Below, piece by piece: positions 25,860 through 35,447 of a stretch of DNA of 64,000 nt. Origin of the DNA: Accumulibacter sp. (GTDB lineage: Bacteria; Pseudomonadota; Gammaproteobacteria; Burkholderiales; Rhodocyclaceae). The translations under genes were made by a program, and so were the position numbers. The notes under the pieces were generated by a model, which was not told where the DNA came from, did no database searches, and saw nothing but the letters and a program-made list of their open reading frames with translations. Positions within the stretch are counted from its first letter, which is position 1. The number at the start of each line of letters is the position of its first letter. Location of the stretch: contig NZ_JAZKUG010000001.1 in assembly GCF_036625195.1 (NCBI RefSeq), positions 1-64,000 on the forward strand. Direction: 5' to 3'.

Positions 25860-26920
25860 TGCTTTCTCTCCGTGTAGTTGGTCTCCAGCCATTTTCGATA
25901 CTCGCCGCTAGCCACATGTTCCACCCAGCTCATGTTGTCCAGATACCACTTCACCGTTTTGCGGATGCCGGTGGCGAAGGTCTCGGCGGGTCTCCAGCCG
26001 AGTTCGCGGTGGATCTTGGTGGCGTCGATGGCGTAGCGGCGGTCGTGGCCGGGGCGATCCTTGACGTAGGTGATGAGGCGGGTGGCAGGTCCCTCGGGAC
26101 TGGGTTGCCACTCGTCGAGCAGAGTACAGACACGGAGGACGATGTCTATGTTGGGCATCTCGTTCCAGCCTCCGATGTTGTAGGTCTCCCCTACCCTTCC
26201 CTGTTCCAGCACCACGCGAATGGCCGAGCAGTGGTCGGAGACGTACAGCCAGTCGCGCACGTTCTTGCCATCGCCGTAAATTGGCAGGGCTCTGCCACGG
26301 GTCGCGTTGAGGATCATCAGCGGGATGAGTTTCTCGGGGAACTGGTGGGGTCCGTAGTTATTGGAGCAGTTCGTGGTGAGCACCGGCAGCCCGTAGGTGT
26401 GGTGGTAGGCGCGCACCAAGTGGTCGCTCGCAGCCTTGCTGGCGGAGTAGGGGCTGTTGGGGGCGAACGGGGTGTTCTCGGTGAACGCGGGTGCTCCCGT
26501 GTCGAGTGAGCCGTAGACCTCGTCGGTGGAGACGTGGAGGAAGCGGAACGTGGATCTTTCTGCTTCGCCGAGGCCGTTCCAGTAGCCGCGCACTTCTTCG
26601 AGCAGGTTGAAGGTGCCAACGATGTTGGTCTGAATGAAGTCTTCCGGGCCGTGTATGGAGCGGTCCACGTGGGACTCCGCAGCGAAGTTGATGATGGCGC
26701 GTGGCCGGTGCTCGGCCAGCAGCTTGCCGACCAGCGCGCGGTCACCGATGTCGCCTTGCGCGAACAGGTAACGCGCATCGCCTTGCACGCTGGCGAGGCT
26801 CTCCAGGTTGCCGGCATAGGTGAGTTTGTCGAGGTTGAGCACGAGCTCGTGATTCAGTTTCAGCCAGTCGATTACGAAATTGGCGCCGATGAAGCCGGCA
26901 CCGCCAGTCACGATGATCAC
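25856..26920 (-). CDS. rmlB: dTDP-glucose 4,6-dehydratase
   Basis: Second step of dTDP-rhamnose synthesis. From the GTG at 26920 the product has 354 residues starting VIIVTGGAGFIGANFVIDWL, with catalytic HVSTDEVYGS and YSASKAASDHLV. An upstream in-frame ATG would add residues encoded by an IS200 relic, so it is rejected; CCAGGAG at 26928-26934 is a good ribosome site for the GTG. The IS200 end starts only 22 bases upstream, so the native promoter has probably been displaced. Confidence 0.95.
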   Translation of the reverse strand: MIIVTGGAGFIGANFVIDWLKLNHELVLNLDKLTYAGNLESLASVQGDARYLFAQGDIGDRALVGKLLAEHRPRAIINFAAESHVDRSIHGPEDFIQTNIVGTFNLLEEVRGYWNGLGEAERSTFRFLHVSTDEVYGSLDTGAPAFTENTPFAPNSPYSASKAASDHLVRAYHHTYGLPVLTTNCSNNYGPHQFPEKLIPLMILNATRGRALPIYGDGKNVRDWLYVSDHCSAIRVVLEQGRVGETYNIGGWNEMPNIDIVLRVCTLLDEWQPSPEGPATRLITYVKDRPGHDRRYAIDATKIHRELGWRPAETFATGIRKTVKWYLDNMSWVEHVASGEYRKWLETNYTERKQ

Positions 26921-26927
26921 GCCAAGA

Positions 26928-26934
26928 CTCCTGG
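26928..26934 (-). promoter_or_regulatory. Ribosome-binding site that fixes the rmlB start
   Basis: CCAGGAG read on the minus strand, seven bases from the GTG at 26920. It argues for the GTG start over the ATG supplied by the inserted IS200 end. Confidence 0.7.
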
Positions 26935-26942
26935 ATTTTAAT

Positions 26943-27052
26943 GTAACCATCCCCCGGCAAAACCGGGGGCTTTCATTATGTGAACCGCTCAAAGCGGCTA
27001 AACAGGGTCGCTAACGCGACCCTGCCTCTCTTGCGCCACCTAAAGGTGGCAA
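26943..27052 (-). mobile_element. Solo right end of the IS200-like element
   Basis: These 110 bases are the reverse complement of the right end at 16591-16700, including the terminal hairpin, the AGCCGCTTTGAGCGGCT and GGGTCGCGTTAGCGACCC stems and the CCACCTTTAGGTGG stem. Similarity stops abruptly at the tnpA stop, so no transposase is carried. It sits directly upstream of rmlB. Confidence 0.88.
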
Positions 27053-27151
27053 CGGTGGTCTCCACTTAAGGCGATATCCGCAAGACGTCATACCAGCAGC
27101 CATGGTGGCAGGCTTGTCTGATTAGATATGGTCTCTTGCTCATAGTGTTGT

Positions 27152-28422
27152 ATGCGACACTTCGAGTCAGTTCTCAGATTGTTGGAGTCACTGATGAAGG
27201 TCGCCATGGTAAGTGAAGGGGGGGTTTCTCTTGAAGCCAGTCATGTGGAAGACATCCGGCTTGCGTCGAGCAAGATGACGGGATCGGAGCGCCGGGCGTT
27301 TCAGGCGGAGATGGCGGTGAAGTACTGTAGCGGCAGCGCTCGGTGCGCAGAGGAGGTTTTCGGCTGGAGTCGGGAGGCTGTTCGGCTTGGTCTGAACGAG
27401 AAACGCACCGGGATCGTTTGTGTGGGGCATCACGCGTTCTGTGGTGCGAAGTTGTGGGAGCAGAAACACCCGGAGGTGGCGGAAGCGCTGTGGAGACTGG
27501 CGGAGAGTCATGCCCAGCAGGATCCGACTTTTCGCACGACCTTGTCGTTCACCCGCTTGACGGCGGAGGAGGCCCGCAAGCAGTTGCAAGCGCTGGGATT
27601 TGCCGACGAGGTGTTGCCGTCCCGAAGCTGCATGTCGGAAGTGTTGAACCGGAACGGGTACCGGCTGCGTCCGGTGCTCAAGGCCAAACCCCAAAAAAAG
27701 TCCCCGAAACCGACGCCATCTTCGCCAACATCCGGGAACATGACCGGGATTGCCAAGGCGCAGCGGTCATGCGCCTGAGCATGGACTGCAAGGCGACGGT
27801 GAATATTGGCGACTACTCGCGCGGTGGCAAGACGCGGGGTGACAACCAGGCGGCAGACCACGACATGGGGTGCCAAGAGAAGCACACCCCATTTGGTGTC
27901 GTCAACGAAGACAGTGGCTCCCTTCATCTGTCCTTCGGAAGCTCGGCGAAGACCAGCGATTTCATCATCGACAGCCTGTACGCCAGGTGGGCATGTCAAG
28001 ACCCCGATGCGTGTGCGCGCGTCACCCACATCCAGATCAAGGCCGACAACGGACCCGAGAGCAATGGTCGGCGCACGCAGTTTCTCAAGCGCATGGTCGA
28101 GTTCGCCGACCACATCGGCAAGTCCATTCGCCTCCTCTACTATCCGCCGTACCACAGCAAATACAATCCCGTCGAGCGCTGCTGGGGAATCCTCGAGAAG
28201 CACTGGAACGGCGCCAAGCTGACCGATACCGAAACAATGTTGGCGTGGGCGAAAAGCATGACCTGGAAAGGCATCCATCCCGTCGTCCAACTGAGCCGGA
28301 CGGCCTATCAAAAAGGAGTCACCGTGGCCAAGGTTGCCATGCAGGCTGTTGAGTCCCGACTGGCAAGAAACCCGCTCCTGCCCAAGTGGGACATCCTGAT
28401 CCGGCCAGCCTCCACGGTATGA
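27152..28422 (+). CDS. ISAzo13-family transposase, expressed through a -1 frameshift
   Basis: Two overlapping frames make one transposase. The first (from 27152; family similarity starts near VEDIRLASSKMTGSERRAFQ) runs to 27778; the second continues in the -1 frame from the slippery run CCAAAAAAAG (27691-27700) to 28422. The DDE residues are in the second part: MDCKATVNIGDYSRGG, HIQIKADNGPES and YNPVERCWGILEKHWN. The first ~30 codons before 27240 are not transposase-like and repeat a stretch at 52209. Whether the shift is programmed or a lesion needs an experiment, but A7G is a classic site. Confidence 0.78.
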
Positions 28423-28639
28423 CTATTCGCGGCAATCACCCAAGATCAACCGCACCTTGGAAATCGACGAGATCAAACGACAGATCGGCCGTTGGCTCCC
28501 GGCTACAACCGCCGCCGCTCGCCGCCTCAAGCCGATCCTCGAGGAGATCGCGTTGAACCTCCAGAAGTTCGTCCCCAATCGCTCCCAACCTCGAAAACCG
28601 CAGCCGAAACCCCACCTCTCCCACGCTTACAATTACTAA
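28412..28639 (+). other. Short open frame of unknown origin, stop codon hit by IS630
   Basis: An open frame encodes PRYDYSRQSPKINRTLEIDE and LKPILEEIALNLQKFVPNRS, ending ..LSHAYN, with no start codon that I trust other than a TTG at 28457. It follows the ISAzo13 transposase and may be that element's tail or the end of an older gene. The TA target duplicated by IS630 (28634-28635) is part of its TAA stop. Confidence 0.35.
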
Positions 28640-28690
28640 GCAATAAATAAATTGCGTGCATTGAGCTCTGGCGCGCGGACGAGTTTCATG

Positions 28691-28696
28691 TATAAT
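28691..28696 (+). promoter_or_regulatory. -10 box of the IS630 transposase
   Basis: Perfect TATAAT eight bases before the ATG at 28704, implying a very short or absent leader if that start is used. No convincing -35 box was seen. Confidence 0.45.
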
Positions 28697-28703
28697 GCTC
28701 GCC

Positions 28704-29741
28704 ATGAACTTTCATTCGATTCCCCCAAGGCCGGTTTTCACTTCTCGCCGCATGGAACAGCAATGGATACGCATGCAAAGCGTCAAAATGGTTCGGTCTG
28801 GTATGCCGGCGAGTGACGTGGCGCGCCATTTTGATGTCTCGGTGCGCGCGGTTTTCAAATGGGTGGCGGCATTTTACGACGGTGGTCAGAACGCGTTGCT
28901 TGCCCGAGAAGGCGCGGGTCGGCCGCCGAAGGTCAGCCCGGATCAGTTGCGCTGGATTGCCGATACGGTTCGCGACCGCACGCCCGACCAGTTGAAGTTT
29001 GACTTCGGGTTGTGGACCTTGCGCCTGATCGGCAGCCTGATCGAACGGCAGTTTCAGATGACGCTGAGCCTGCCGACCTTGGGCAAGGTCATGCGGCAAC
29101 TCGGATTCACTGCCCAGCGCCCGCTGTACCGTGCCTATCAGCAGGATGCGGCGCTGGTGCAGCGCTGGCACACGGAGGAGTACCCCGCTCTCCAGGCACG
29201 TGCGAGGGCTCGTGGGGCGTTGATCATGTTCGCTGACGAGGCTGGGATGCGCTCGGACTACCACGCGGGCACGACCTGGGCGCCTCGCGGCCGGACGCCG
29301 GTGGCACGCACCACAGGCCAGCGCGTCTCCGTCCAGATGCTGTCGGCAGTTGGCACGGGCGGGCAACTTCAGTTCATGCTTCACGAGGGTCTGGTCAACG
29401 CCGCGGTGTTCCGTACCTTCCTCGAACAACTCATGCTCGGCGCGACGCAGCCCATTTTCCTGGTTGTCGATGGTCATTCGATTCACAAAGCGAAGCTGGT
29501 GAGCGAATACGTCGCGTCCACCAACGGCATGCTGGAACTGCACTTCCTGCCGCCTTACTCGCCGCAACTCAATCCGGACGAGCAAGTGTGGAAGAGTGTC
29601 AAGGAACGCGTGGCGAAACAGAAGCCGCTCGACAAAATCAGCCTGCGGCGTCTCATTCAGGGGGCGCTGGAGCGCCTTCAAACTCTTCCAGAGATCGTTC
29701 GAGGGTTTTTTCGGCATCCGGATTGCGCTCGTACAATATGA
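28704..29741 (+). CDS. IS630-family DDE transposase
   Basis: A ~345-residue Tc1/mariner-like transposase: N-terminal winged HTH (MPASDVARHFDVSVRAVFKW), linker GAGRPPKVSPDQLRWIAD, then the DDE domain with FADEAGMRSDY (D), LVVDGHSIHKAK (D) and LPPYSPQLNPDEQVWKSVKE (E/D position). Intact. ATG 28704 is preferred over ATG 28695, which overlaps the -10 box. Confidence 0.92.
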   Translation: MNFHSIPPRPVFTSRRMEQQWIRMQSVKMVRSGMPASDVARHFDVSVRAVFKWVAAFYDGGQNALLAREGAGRPPKVSPDQLRWIADTVRDRTPDQLKFDFGLWTLRLIGSLIERQFQMTLSLPTLGKVMRQLGFTAQRPLYRAYQQDAALVQRWHTEEYPALQARARARGALIMFADEAGMRSDYHAGTTWAPRGRTPVARTTGQRVSVQMLSAVGTGGQLQFMLHEGLVNAAVFRTFLEQLMLGATQPIFLVVDGHSIHKAKLVSEYVASTNGMLELHFLPPYSPQLNPDEQVWKSVKERVAKQKPLDKISLRRLIQGALERLQTLPEIVRGFFRHPDCARTI

Positions 29742-29850
29742 ACAGAAGACGTTTATTGCTTAGTAACAATGACAATAGGCTAACTTTCGAGGATTGCAAA
29801 GCGACGTGGGGTGATCACGAAAACCCCTGATGGTCGGGTTTCCTCGATCT

Positions 29851-30945
29851 TCATATGCCCTCTACTAGTTCGAAATATGCACGACCAACGGTTTCCCATG
29901 TATAACGGCGCTGTGCGATCTCGCGCATCGCTGTTCCGATGATGCGCCCCTGCTCATCATCAAGCCCTTCAACGGCCGTAATCAACTCTTCAGGCGTGCT
30001 GAAGTACGAGGCGCTTTCTTCCGTCGTGAAGCGATTGAATGTGCATCCATGCGCAAAGACCGGAATACCGAAATGCATCATTTCGACCAGCGACGGATTG
30101 GTTCCGCCAGCGGAATGGCCATGAATATAGGCAACGGTACGATCCCGTATCCAGCGCAATATGCCCGGATCGTAGATCGGATCAAGCAGAGTGATATTTG
30201 AATGCTCTCCGTACGTCCGGCGCACGTCTTTTCCGTAGTCACTTTGGTTCCAGTTCCCGACGAAAACCAAAGCACGTTCGGGCATCCGGGAGAAGGCCTC
30301 CAAGATCATCGCGACATTGTTCTCGGGTTCGACGCGACACAATGCAAGTGCAAAGTCGTCAGGCAGCTTGATTTCCGGGGCTTTGGTCGACTCAGCCTCG
30401 ACGGCATGGTCGCCCCCATAGGGGATAACCTTGCATTTTATCCCATAGCTTGCCTTTACGTGTTCTGCGATGGCCGCATTATCCGCTATTACGACATGAG
30501 ACCAGTGGACTGCGGCAAACTCAGACCATTTGAGGATCATTCTCGCTAATCCGCGCCACTTTGCCCGCTTCCACTCAATACCATCAACATTCGTCAAAAT
30601 GCGTGCGCGAGAAATCAGGCGTATAAATGGCAATGCGAGCGCGCCCGATACACCCAATAAGAGAATGACATCGCTTTTTTGCCGCACAGCACTGAAGAGT
30701 GACAAGATATCATATGGAATGGACTGGGGCCCATTCGCGTACAGATTGATGTAGCGCAGGTCTGCATCATAAAATTTTGATCGCTGCTCAGGGAAACTCT
30801 TGCTCGAACAGTACACGGTTAGGTGTGCATTTAGTTCAAGGGCAGCATGATACCTCACCAAGTTCTCTGCCAGCGTCTCAAAGCCCCCGTAGTTCCCCGG
30901 AACACCAACTGTTCCGAGTATCGACAGCTTGGCTCTGGGCATCAA
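29851..30945 (-). CDS. Glycosyltransferase (GT4 with DUF1972 N-terminus)
   Basis: A 364-residue cytoplasmic glycosyltransferase likely adding rhamnose or a related sugar to the growing repeat unit. The start LSILGTVGVPGNYGGFETLA is the DUF1972 signature of rhamnosyltransferase-like enzymes; the GT-B donor-binding part is HGHSAGGTNPSLVEMMHFGI with its E-x7-E-like arrangement. Its ATG overlaps the sulfotransferase stop by four bases; it is the last gene of the seven-gene operon. Confidence 0.87.
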   Translation of the reverse strand: MMPRAKLSILGTVGVPGNYGGFETLAENLVRYHAALELNAHLTVYCSSKSFPEQRSKFYDADLRYINLYANGPQSIPYDILSLFSAVRQKSDVILLLGVSGALALPFIRLISRARILTNVDGIEWKRAKWRGLARMILKWSEFAAVHWSHVVIADNAAIAEHVKASYGIKCKVIPYGGDHAVEAESTKAPEIKLPDDFALALCRVEPENNVAMILEAFSRMPERALVFVGNWNQSDYGKDVRRTYGEHSNITLLDPIYDPGILRWIRDRTVAYIHGHSAGGTNPSLVEMMHFGIPVFAHGCTFNRFTTEESASYFSTPEELITAVEGLDDEQGRIIGTAMREIAQRRYTWETVGRAYFELVEGI

Positions 30946-31946
30946 GACCGCCTCGAACCAGCAAGTGCCGCAGAGGTACTCCCGAACAGTGCTTCAAGCT
31001 CCTTCGGCAGCGGGAAGTCTGTTTTGGGTTTTAGCGGGCTGAGCGTTGACTTTGCATAGTCGAGGGACACCGGGACCGGAGGCAACTGGGCAAATTCGGA
31101 TATGCGCGCACAGGCCTCCTCGGGATGAGCGCAAAGATCAGCATGGGAGCCATGCACAACATCTTTACGGTGGGAATCGACAAGCCTCAGCCCCTCGCGC
31201 ATCGTGACGATCCATTCGGTCCCGGCCATTGCACGATTGTCCGTCAATTCGCTCAGGCTTTCGGCATGGGGTGCGGGATGAGGGTCCTCCGGGATGATCT
31301 GATCTTCGAGAAGCATGCACTTGCGCCGGTTCACGCCCCACCAATCATGGGTCTCTGCTCCGACATTCGAACCACGGCGCGCGGACCAGTGCTCGATTGA
31401 CGCGCATGTGTCCCGTCCATCACGGGACAGAAACAGAAATTTCGCGTCTGGGAAAATCTGCCGAACAAAAGGAACATGGAAAGTAAGTGCTGGATGCTTG
31501 TTGACAACACGCTGCGTCAGCGTAAGGCGCAAATACGCCCCGTAGCCGCGATGCGCATCGTTGATCAGGGAAAGAGACGCATCTTCTTCCGCAACACGAT
31601 ACCGCGCGGGACCACGATGATAGCTGCCGATCAGATCTTCATCATCGCGCAGGGTTGACCATATTGCCTCCGGTTCATTCAGGTACCCGACATCACGATG
31701 CCTCGACAATACGATCCCGATAATGGTTGTCCCGGAGCGCCCCGTGCTCAGTATGAAAATCAGCGCCTTGACTTTGCGCATCTGTGGTGGTCGTTTCTGC
31801 AACGCGAACCGGCGAAACAGGAGTGGATTGACGAACTGGCCGCGAGTGGTGAACGGGCGCCCTTCGAACAGGCCATCACTTAGCAGCCAGCTCCAGAGAC
31901 GCGCGGGACGCGCTTTCAGATAATCAACATCGATTTGTGCGACCAT
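30942..31946 (-). CDS. Sulfotransferase family protein
   Basis: A 334-residue protein with both PAPS-binding motifs: the 5'-phosphosulfate loop FILSTGRSGTTIIGIVLSRH and the 3'-phosphate motif KFLFLSRDGRDTCASIEHW. It should transfer sulfate from PAPS to a sugar hydroxyl, and its position between an epimerase and a glycosyltransferase points to the surface polysaccharide as acceptor. No PAPS-synthesis genes are in the window. Confidence 0.83.
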   Translation of the reverse strand: MVAQIDVDYLKARPARLWSWLLSDGLFEGRPFTTRGQFVNPLLFRRFALQKRPPQMRKVKALIFILSTGRSGTTIIGIVLSRHRDVGYLNEPEAIWSTLRDDEDLIGSYHRGPARYRVAEEDASLSLINDAHRGYGAYLRLTLTQRVVNKHPALTFHVPFVRQIFPDAKFLFLSRDGRDTCASIEHWSARRGSNVGAETHDWWGVNRRKCMLLEDQIIPEDPHPAPHAESLSELTDNRAMAGTEWIVTMREGLRLVDSHRKDVVHGSHADLCAHPEEACARISEFAQLPPVPVSLDYAKSTLSPLKPKTDFPLPKELEALFGSTSAALAGSRRS

Positions 31947-31952
31947 GGGGAG

Positions 31953-32876
31953 TTACTTCTCGGCCAAATGATCTTTTAGCCATTTCCATGTCAAGCCAAT
32001 CCCATCCTTCAGTGATATTGCTGGCGCCCAGGATAGTCGTTCGCGGATCGCAGATATGTCGAGCACCACGCGCGGCACATCGAAACCGCGCCCCGGCTTG
32101 TAGTCTGGCTGCACAGCGTGACCCGTCACTGTTCTAATCACGTCAAGTACCTCGTTGATAGAGGCCCCCTGTCCGCTGCCGGCATTGAATACGCCGCAGA
32201 CCTCTTGCGTCGCGCAGTTGACGCAAAGGCGGGCCAGATCATCCACATAAATGAAATCGCGGACGATGTTGCCATTCCCCCAGATCTGGATCGGCTCCGC
32301 TCGCGCGATACGCCACACGAAGGTTCCGATCACACCCTGAACGCCACCATGCCCCTGACGTGGGCCGTAAGGGTTGGACGCCCGCAGGATCGTCGGGCGC
32401 AGCCCATGAAGGTGCTGCTCCATCAACAGGTATTTCTCGATCGCGGATTTGACGATCCCGTATGAACTTATCGGGCACTCGGGGTGGGTTTCGGGCACAG
32501 GGTCCGCCTGAGTGGGGCCATAGACTGTTCCGCCCGACGACAGATACACCATGCGCCGGACACCGGCGCTGCGCATCAGTTCCAGCAACCGCACGGTTCC
32601 GATGAGGTTGCCCTGGATATCCGTGACGGGATCGAGATTCGAAGTGGAGGGAACCGAGGTGCTGAGCATGTGAAACACCACATCCACATCGACCAGCGCT
32701 TCCGCGAGGGAGTTGGTGTCGGTAAAATCACCTTGCCGGAAATCAACAGCGGCAGGGGTGCACCGGAAGCGCTCCCTGGCGCGATCATAGACGCGGACTC
32801 GCATCCCATCTGCAAGCAACTGATCTACAACATGCGAACCGAGAAAACCACTTCCACCAATAATCAGACCTCTCAT
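31953..32876 (-). CDS. NAD-dependent sugar epimerase/dehydratase
   Basis: A 307-residue extended short-chain dehydrogenase: NAD-binding GLIIGGSGFLGSHVVDQLLA, LSSGGTVYGPTQADPVPE, catalytic SSYGIVKSAIEKY (YxxxK), and the SNPYGPRQGHGGVQGVIGTF region of UDP-sugar 4-epimerases. It probably supplies a UDP-sugar for the glycosyltransferases of this operon. The substrate is not determined. Its stop lies six bases from the sulfotransferase start and its start overlaps the upstream GT gene by four. Confidence 0.87.
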   Translation of the reverse strand: MRGLIIGGSGFLGSHVVDQLLADGMRVRVYDRARERFRCTPAAVDFRQGDFTDTNSLAEALVDVDVVFHMLSTSVPSTSNLDPVTDIQGNLIGTVRLLELMRSAGVRRMVYLSSGGTVYGPTQADPVPETHPECPISSYGIVKSAIEKYLLMEQHLHGLRPTILRASNPYGPRQGHGGVQGVIGTFVWRIARAEPIQIWGNGNIVRDFIYVDDLARLCVNCATQEVCGVFNAGSGQGASINEVLDVIRTVTGHAVQPDYKPGRGFDVPRVVLDISAIRERLSWAPAISLKDGIGLTWKWLKDHLAEK

Positions 32877-34087
32877 CCCAGCACCCTCTCGTAAATTCTC
32901 TTCAGATCGGCATATATTTTTTTGTCGCTGAACTGTGCAGCCACGTAACTCTGCGCTGATTGTCCCATTTCAAGGATCCTATGGTCTTCCAAAACCCGCA
33001 CCTTTTCCATCAGGGCGGAAAGCGTATCCACATCAAGTGGATCGAAGAGCCAACCATGCGGTCCGGCGCAGACCAATTCAGGAATGCCGCCTCGGTCAGC
33101 ACCAATGACGGGCTTGCCCGCGGCGAAGGCCTGCAGGATCACATAGGGAAAATTCTCATGCCACCGCGATGGCACGACCACAGCCCGCGCGCCGTGCAAC
33201 CATGTCTTCAGATCTTCCCCCCAGGCCGGGCCGACAACGCGCACATTGTCAAGGCTGGCCGCGATCTGTTCTAGCTTGGGCCGGTCAGGGCCTTCCCCGA
33301 CGATCACCACCGGCACATCCGGGGCGCCGCGGGCGGCTTCGACCAGCACATCAACGCCCTTCTCGTCGATCAGGCGTCCGAAATACAGCATGTACCCGCC
33401 CGCATGCACGGGCACATGATGGGCCGCTGCATCGAACGGGTTGCGCAGGAAGTCCATCGGAACCCGGCCCTTGCCCCAGAATTCCTCGGTCTTGGTGGCC
33501 ATGAAGCGGCTGGCGAAGAGGAACGTATCGACATTCTTGCGCCAGATATCCATGCGGTCATGCGCATAGGCTTCCAGCATCGACACCACGCTGACTGCGA
33601 GGTTGTCATGGCAGCAGCGATTTCGCAGGGCGCTGTGGAACCGCCCGCCCTTGCAGTCTTCGCAGAGTTTGCCGTGGTGGAACAGTTTGTAATTCGGGCA
33701 GATATGCTTGTAATCGTTGCAAGACAGCACCACCGGCACCCCGGCCGCGCGGGCGGCATCGAGGATTGACGGGGTGAGCCGTCCATATATCGCAAAGCCG
33801 TGGATCAGGTCGGGGCGAAACTCGGCGATGAGCCGGGCCATGCGGGCGCGAGCGTCGCGGTTGTAGATGACGCTGGGCACGCGGGCGGCCTTGGAGAGCA
33901 GGCTACCGCTGGCGTAATGGGGCACGTGGGGGAAAAAGCTGCCCTGCGGGGCGTCCAACCCTTCCTCGGCGCAGGAAAACCGCGCGACCTCATGGCCATT
34001 GGCCTCGAGCATCCGGCCGATCTCATGATAGAAGACCTCGGCCCCGCCTTGGACGGAATAGTTGTTATGGGTGAGGAGAATGCGCAT
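32873..34087 (-). CDS. Glycosyltransferase family 4
   Basis: A 404-residue GT-B enzyme. N-terminal LLTHNNYSVQGGAEVFYHEI, a Cys-rich insert (SCNDYKHICPNYKL, CEDCKGGRFHSALRNRCCHD) found in a subset of wall/EPS transferases, and the donor-site VVPSRWHENFPYVILQAFAA, GKPVIGADRGGIPELV. It uses a nucleotide sugar to extend the lipid-linked repeat unit at the cytoplasmic face. Overlaps wzy by 23 bases and the epimerase by four. Confidence 0.9.
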   Translation of the reverse strand: MRILLTHNNYSVQGGAEVFYHEIGRMLEANGHEVARFSCAEEGLDAPQGSFFPHVPHYASGSLLSKAARVPSVIYNRDARARMARLIAEFRPDLIHGFAIYGRLTPSILDAARAAGVPVVLSCNDYKHICPNYKLFHHGKLCEDCKGGRFHSALRNRCCHDNLAVSVVSMLEAYAHDRMDIWRKNVDTFLFASRFMATKTEEFWGKGRVPMDFLRNPFDAAAHHVPVHAGGYMLYFGRLIDEKGVDVLVEAARGAPDVPVVIVGEGPDRPKLEQIAASLDNVRVVGPAWGEDLKTWLHGARAVVVPSRWHENFPYVILQAFAAGKPVIGADRGGIPELVCAGPHGWLFDPLDVDTLSALMEKVRVLEDHRILEMGQSAQSYVAAQFSDKKIYADLKRIYERVLG

Positions 34088-35447
34088 TTGCCTTCGTTCT
34101 TGAGTGAAGCGAGACCAACAAACCCAAAAAAACGAATAACAGGTAATTGTTAAAGTTCATTGACAAGAATAGCTTTGTGACGAAAAAAATACTAAAAAAA
34201 ATTCTCAGAAAAAAAGCGGCATCACTAACGCTTAATTTTGAAAGAATTCTGGCACGACTTTTTGAAAAGATGGCACATGACAGCATAGCTTTTGCGTATA
34301 CCAACAAGAAGGCCGCAACGGCAAGCCAACCACCTTCTATCAACAAGCGAAAGTAGTATGAATCTAATCTAATGTCTATTCTTTCGATCAGATCACTTCG
34401 ATAGCCTTCGCCAAGAATTCCTATAAATTGGTTAGACGTGACTTCTGCGGGTATTGCAGTCCATTGATTTGCGCGACTAATAAGGCTCGGGAGACTAGAA
34501 ACATCATCAACAATAAGAAAAGAGAACAAATCAATATAGTTTTCAATATCTGCAAGAATGGCAGACAAAGAAAAGACTGCAACAAGAATAGCCATCAGCA
34601 AGGATAGTATAAGAACCTTCTGGGCAGTTGCGCTGGCCGTTTTCAAGAAACGGAATATAATATAAGACAAGAAAATAATCACGACTACAACAAATGCGAA
34701 CCTCGCGCCAGTTGAAAAGGTGGCCACAAGCATCACAACCCCAACGACAGCGTAAGCCCAGCCATTGCGCGCGTTAGTTTTTCTAAATAGAAATAAAAAC
34801 ATAACCGATGTGTACAACAAGAACTCAGCGAAGCTAAGAGGATTGTCAAAAAAACTCTGCGCCCGATATCTGCCGTCGCGAGCGAAGCCTTCGAAAACAC
34901 CCTCTCCAACAATGGTGACTGTAACATTCAAGAAATAGCTGAGTACTGGCCTCTGTCCCAGAACCTCAATCATTAGAAAGGCAAGTAACAGAACCGAAGA
35001 GACGCTATATACTGTTCTTAACTCTAAAATACTTTTGTTATTTATGAATACGCGAGTTGAAAGCAAAAGAAGTGAGAAAATTAGGATAAACTCATCCAAT
35101 ACATAGAACATCATGCGAGGTTCTTGATATACTATTGTCGAAACTGCCCTCGAAACGGTCAAAATAATAAATGCGGCGACAATCGCTTTCTCCCTCATCC
35201 AGCATCGCCACACGCCAACCCAACTGTTCGGATCTGAAATTAATGAGGCAACGAAAACCAAAAATATTGAATAAGATGCCAATCTAAAAGCAGATATGCC
35301 GCTTCCATCGCTTCCAAGGGGAAAGGCAATGTATCCGGGCAGAAATGGGCTTAATAGTAAAAAAACGAGGAAGGCACGTTGTAGACTGTACGCTGAAAGA
35401 AAGAAAAAGCCAAAGAATATCGCCATTGATATAGGCCCGGTGTTCAC
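34065..35447 (-). CDS. wzy: O-antigen/EPS polymerase-like membrane protein
   Basis: A 460-residue integral membrane protein with about ten to twelve hydrophobic helices (e.g. MAIFFGFFFLSAYSLQRAFL, FAFVVVVIIFLSYIIFRFL) and a larger periplasmic loop between ~300 and 370, the usual shape of Wzy polymerases and O-antigen ligases. It is clearly AT-richer than the flanking chromosome. Next to a Wzx flippase, a polymerase role is the best guess. Confidence 0.75.
   Translation of the reverse strand: MNTGPISMAIFFGFFFLSAYSLQRAFLVFLLLSPFLPGYIAFPLGSDGSGISAFRLASYSIFLVFVASLISDPNSWVGVWRCWMREKAIVAAFIILTVSRAVSTIVYQEPRMMFYVLDEFILIFSLLLLSTRVFINNKSILELRTVYSVSSVLLLAFLMIEVLGQRPVLSYFLNVTVTIVGEGVFEGFARDGRYRAQSFFDNPLSFAEFLLYTSVMFLFLFRKTNARNGWAYAVVGVVMLVATFSTGARFAFVVVVIIFLSYIIFRFLKTASATAQKVLILSLLMAILVAVFSLSAILADIENYIDLFSFLIVDDVSSLPSLISRANQWTAIPAEVTSNQFIGILGEGYRSDLIERIDIRLDSYYFRLLIEGGWLAVAAFLLVYAKAMLSCAIFSKSRARILSKLSVSDAAFFLRIFFSIFFVTKLFLSMNFNNYLLFVFLGLLVSLHSRTKANAHSPHP

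Larger units (their letters stand above)
28636..29763 (+). mobile_element. IS630-family element with TA target duplication
   Basis: Inverted ends CTAAGCAATAAATAAATT (28636) and the complement of CTAAGCAATAAACGTCTT (to 29763), flanked by TA on each side (28634-28635, 29764-29765). 1,128 bp with one intact transposase gene. A solo copy of its left end lies at 42869. Confidence 0.88.
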
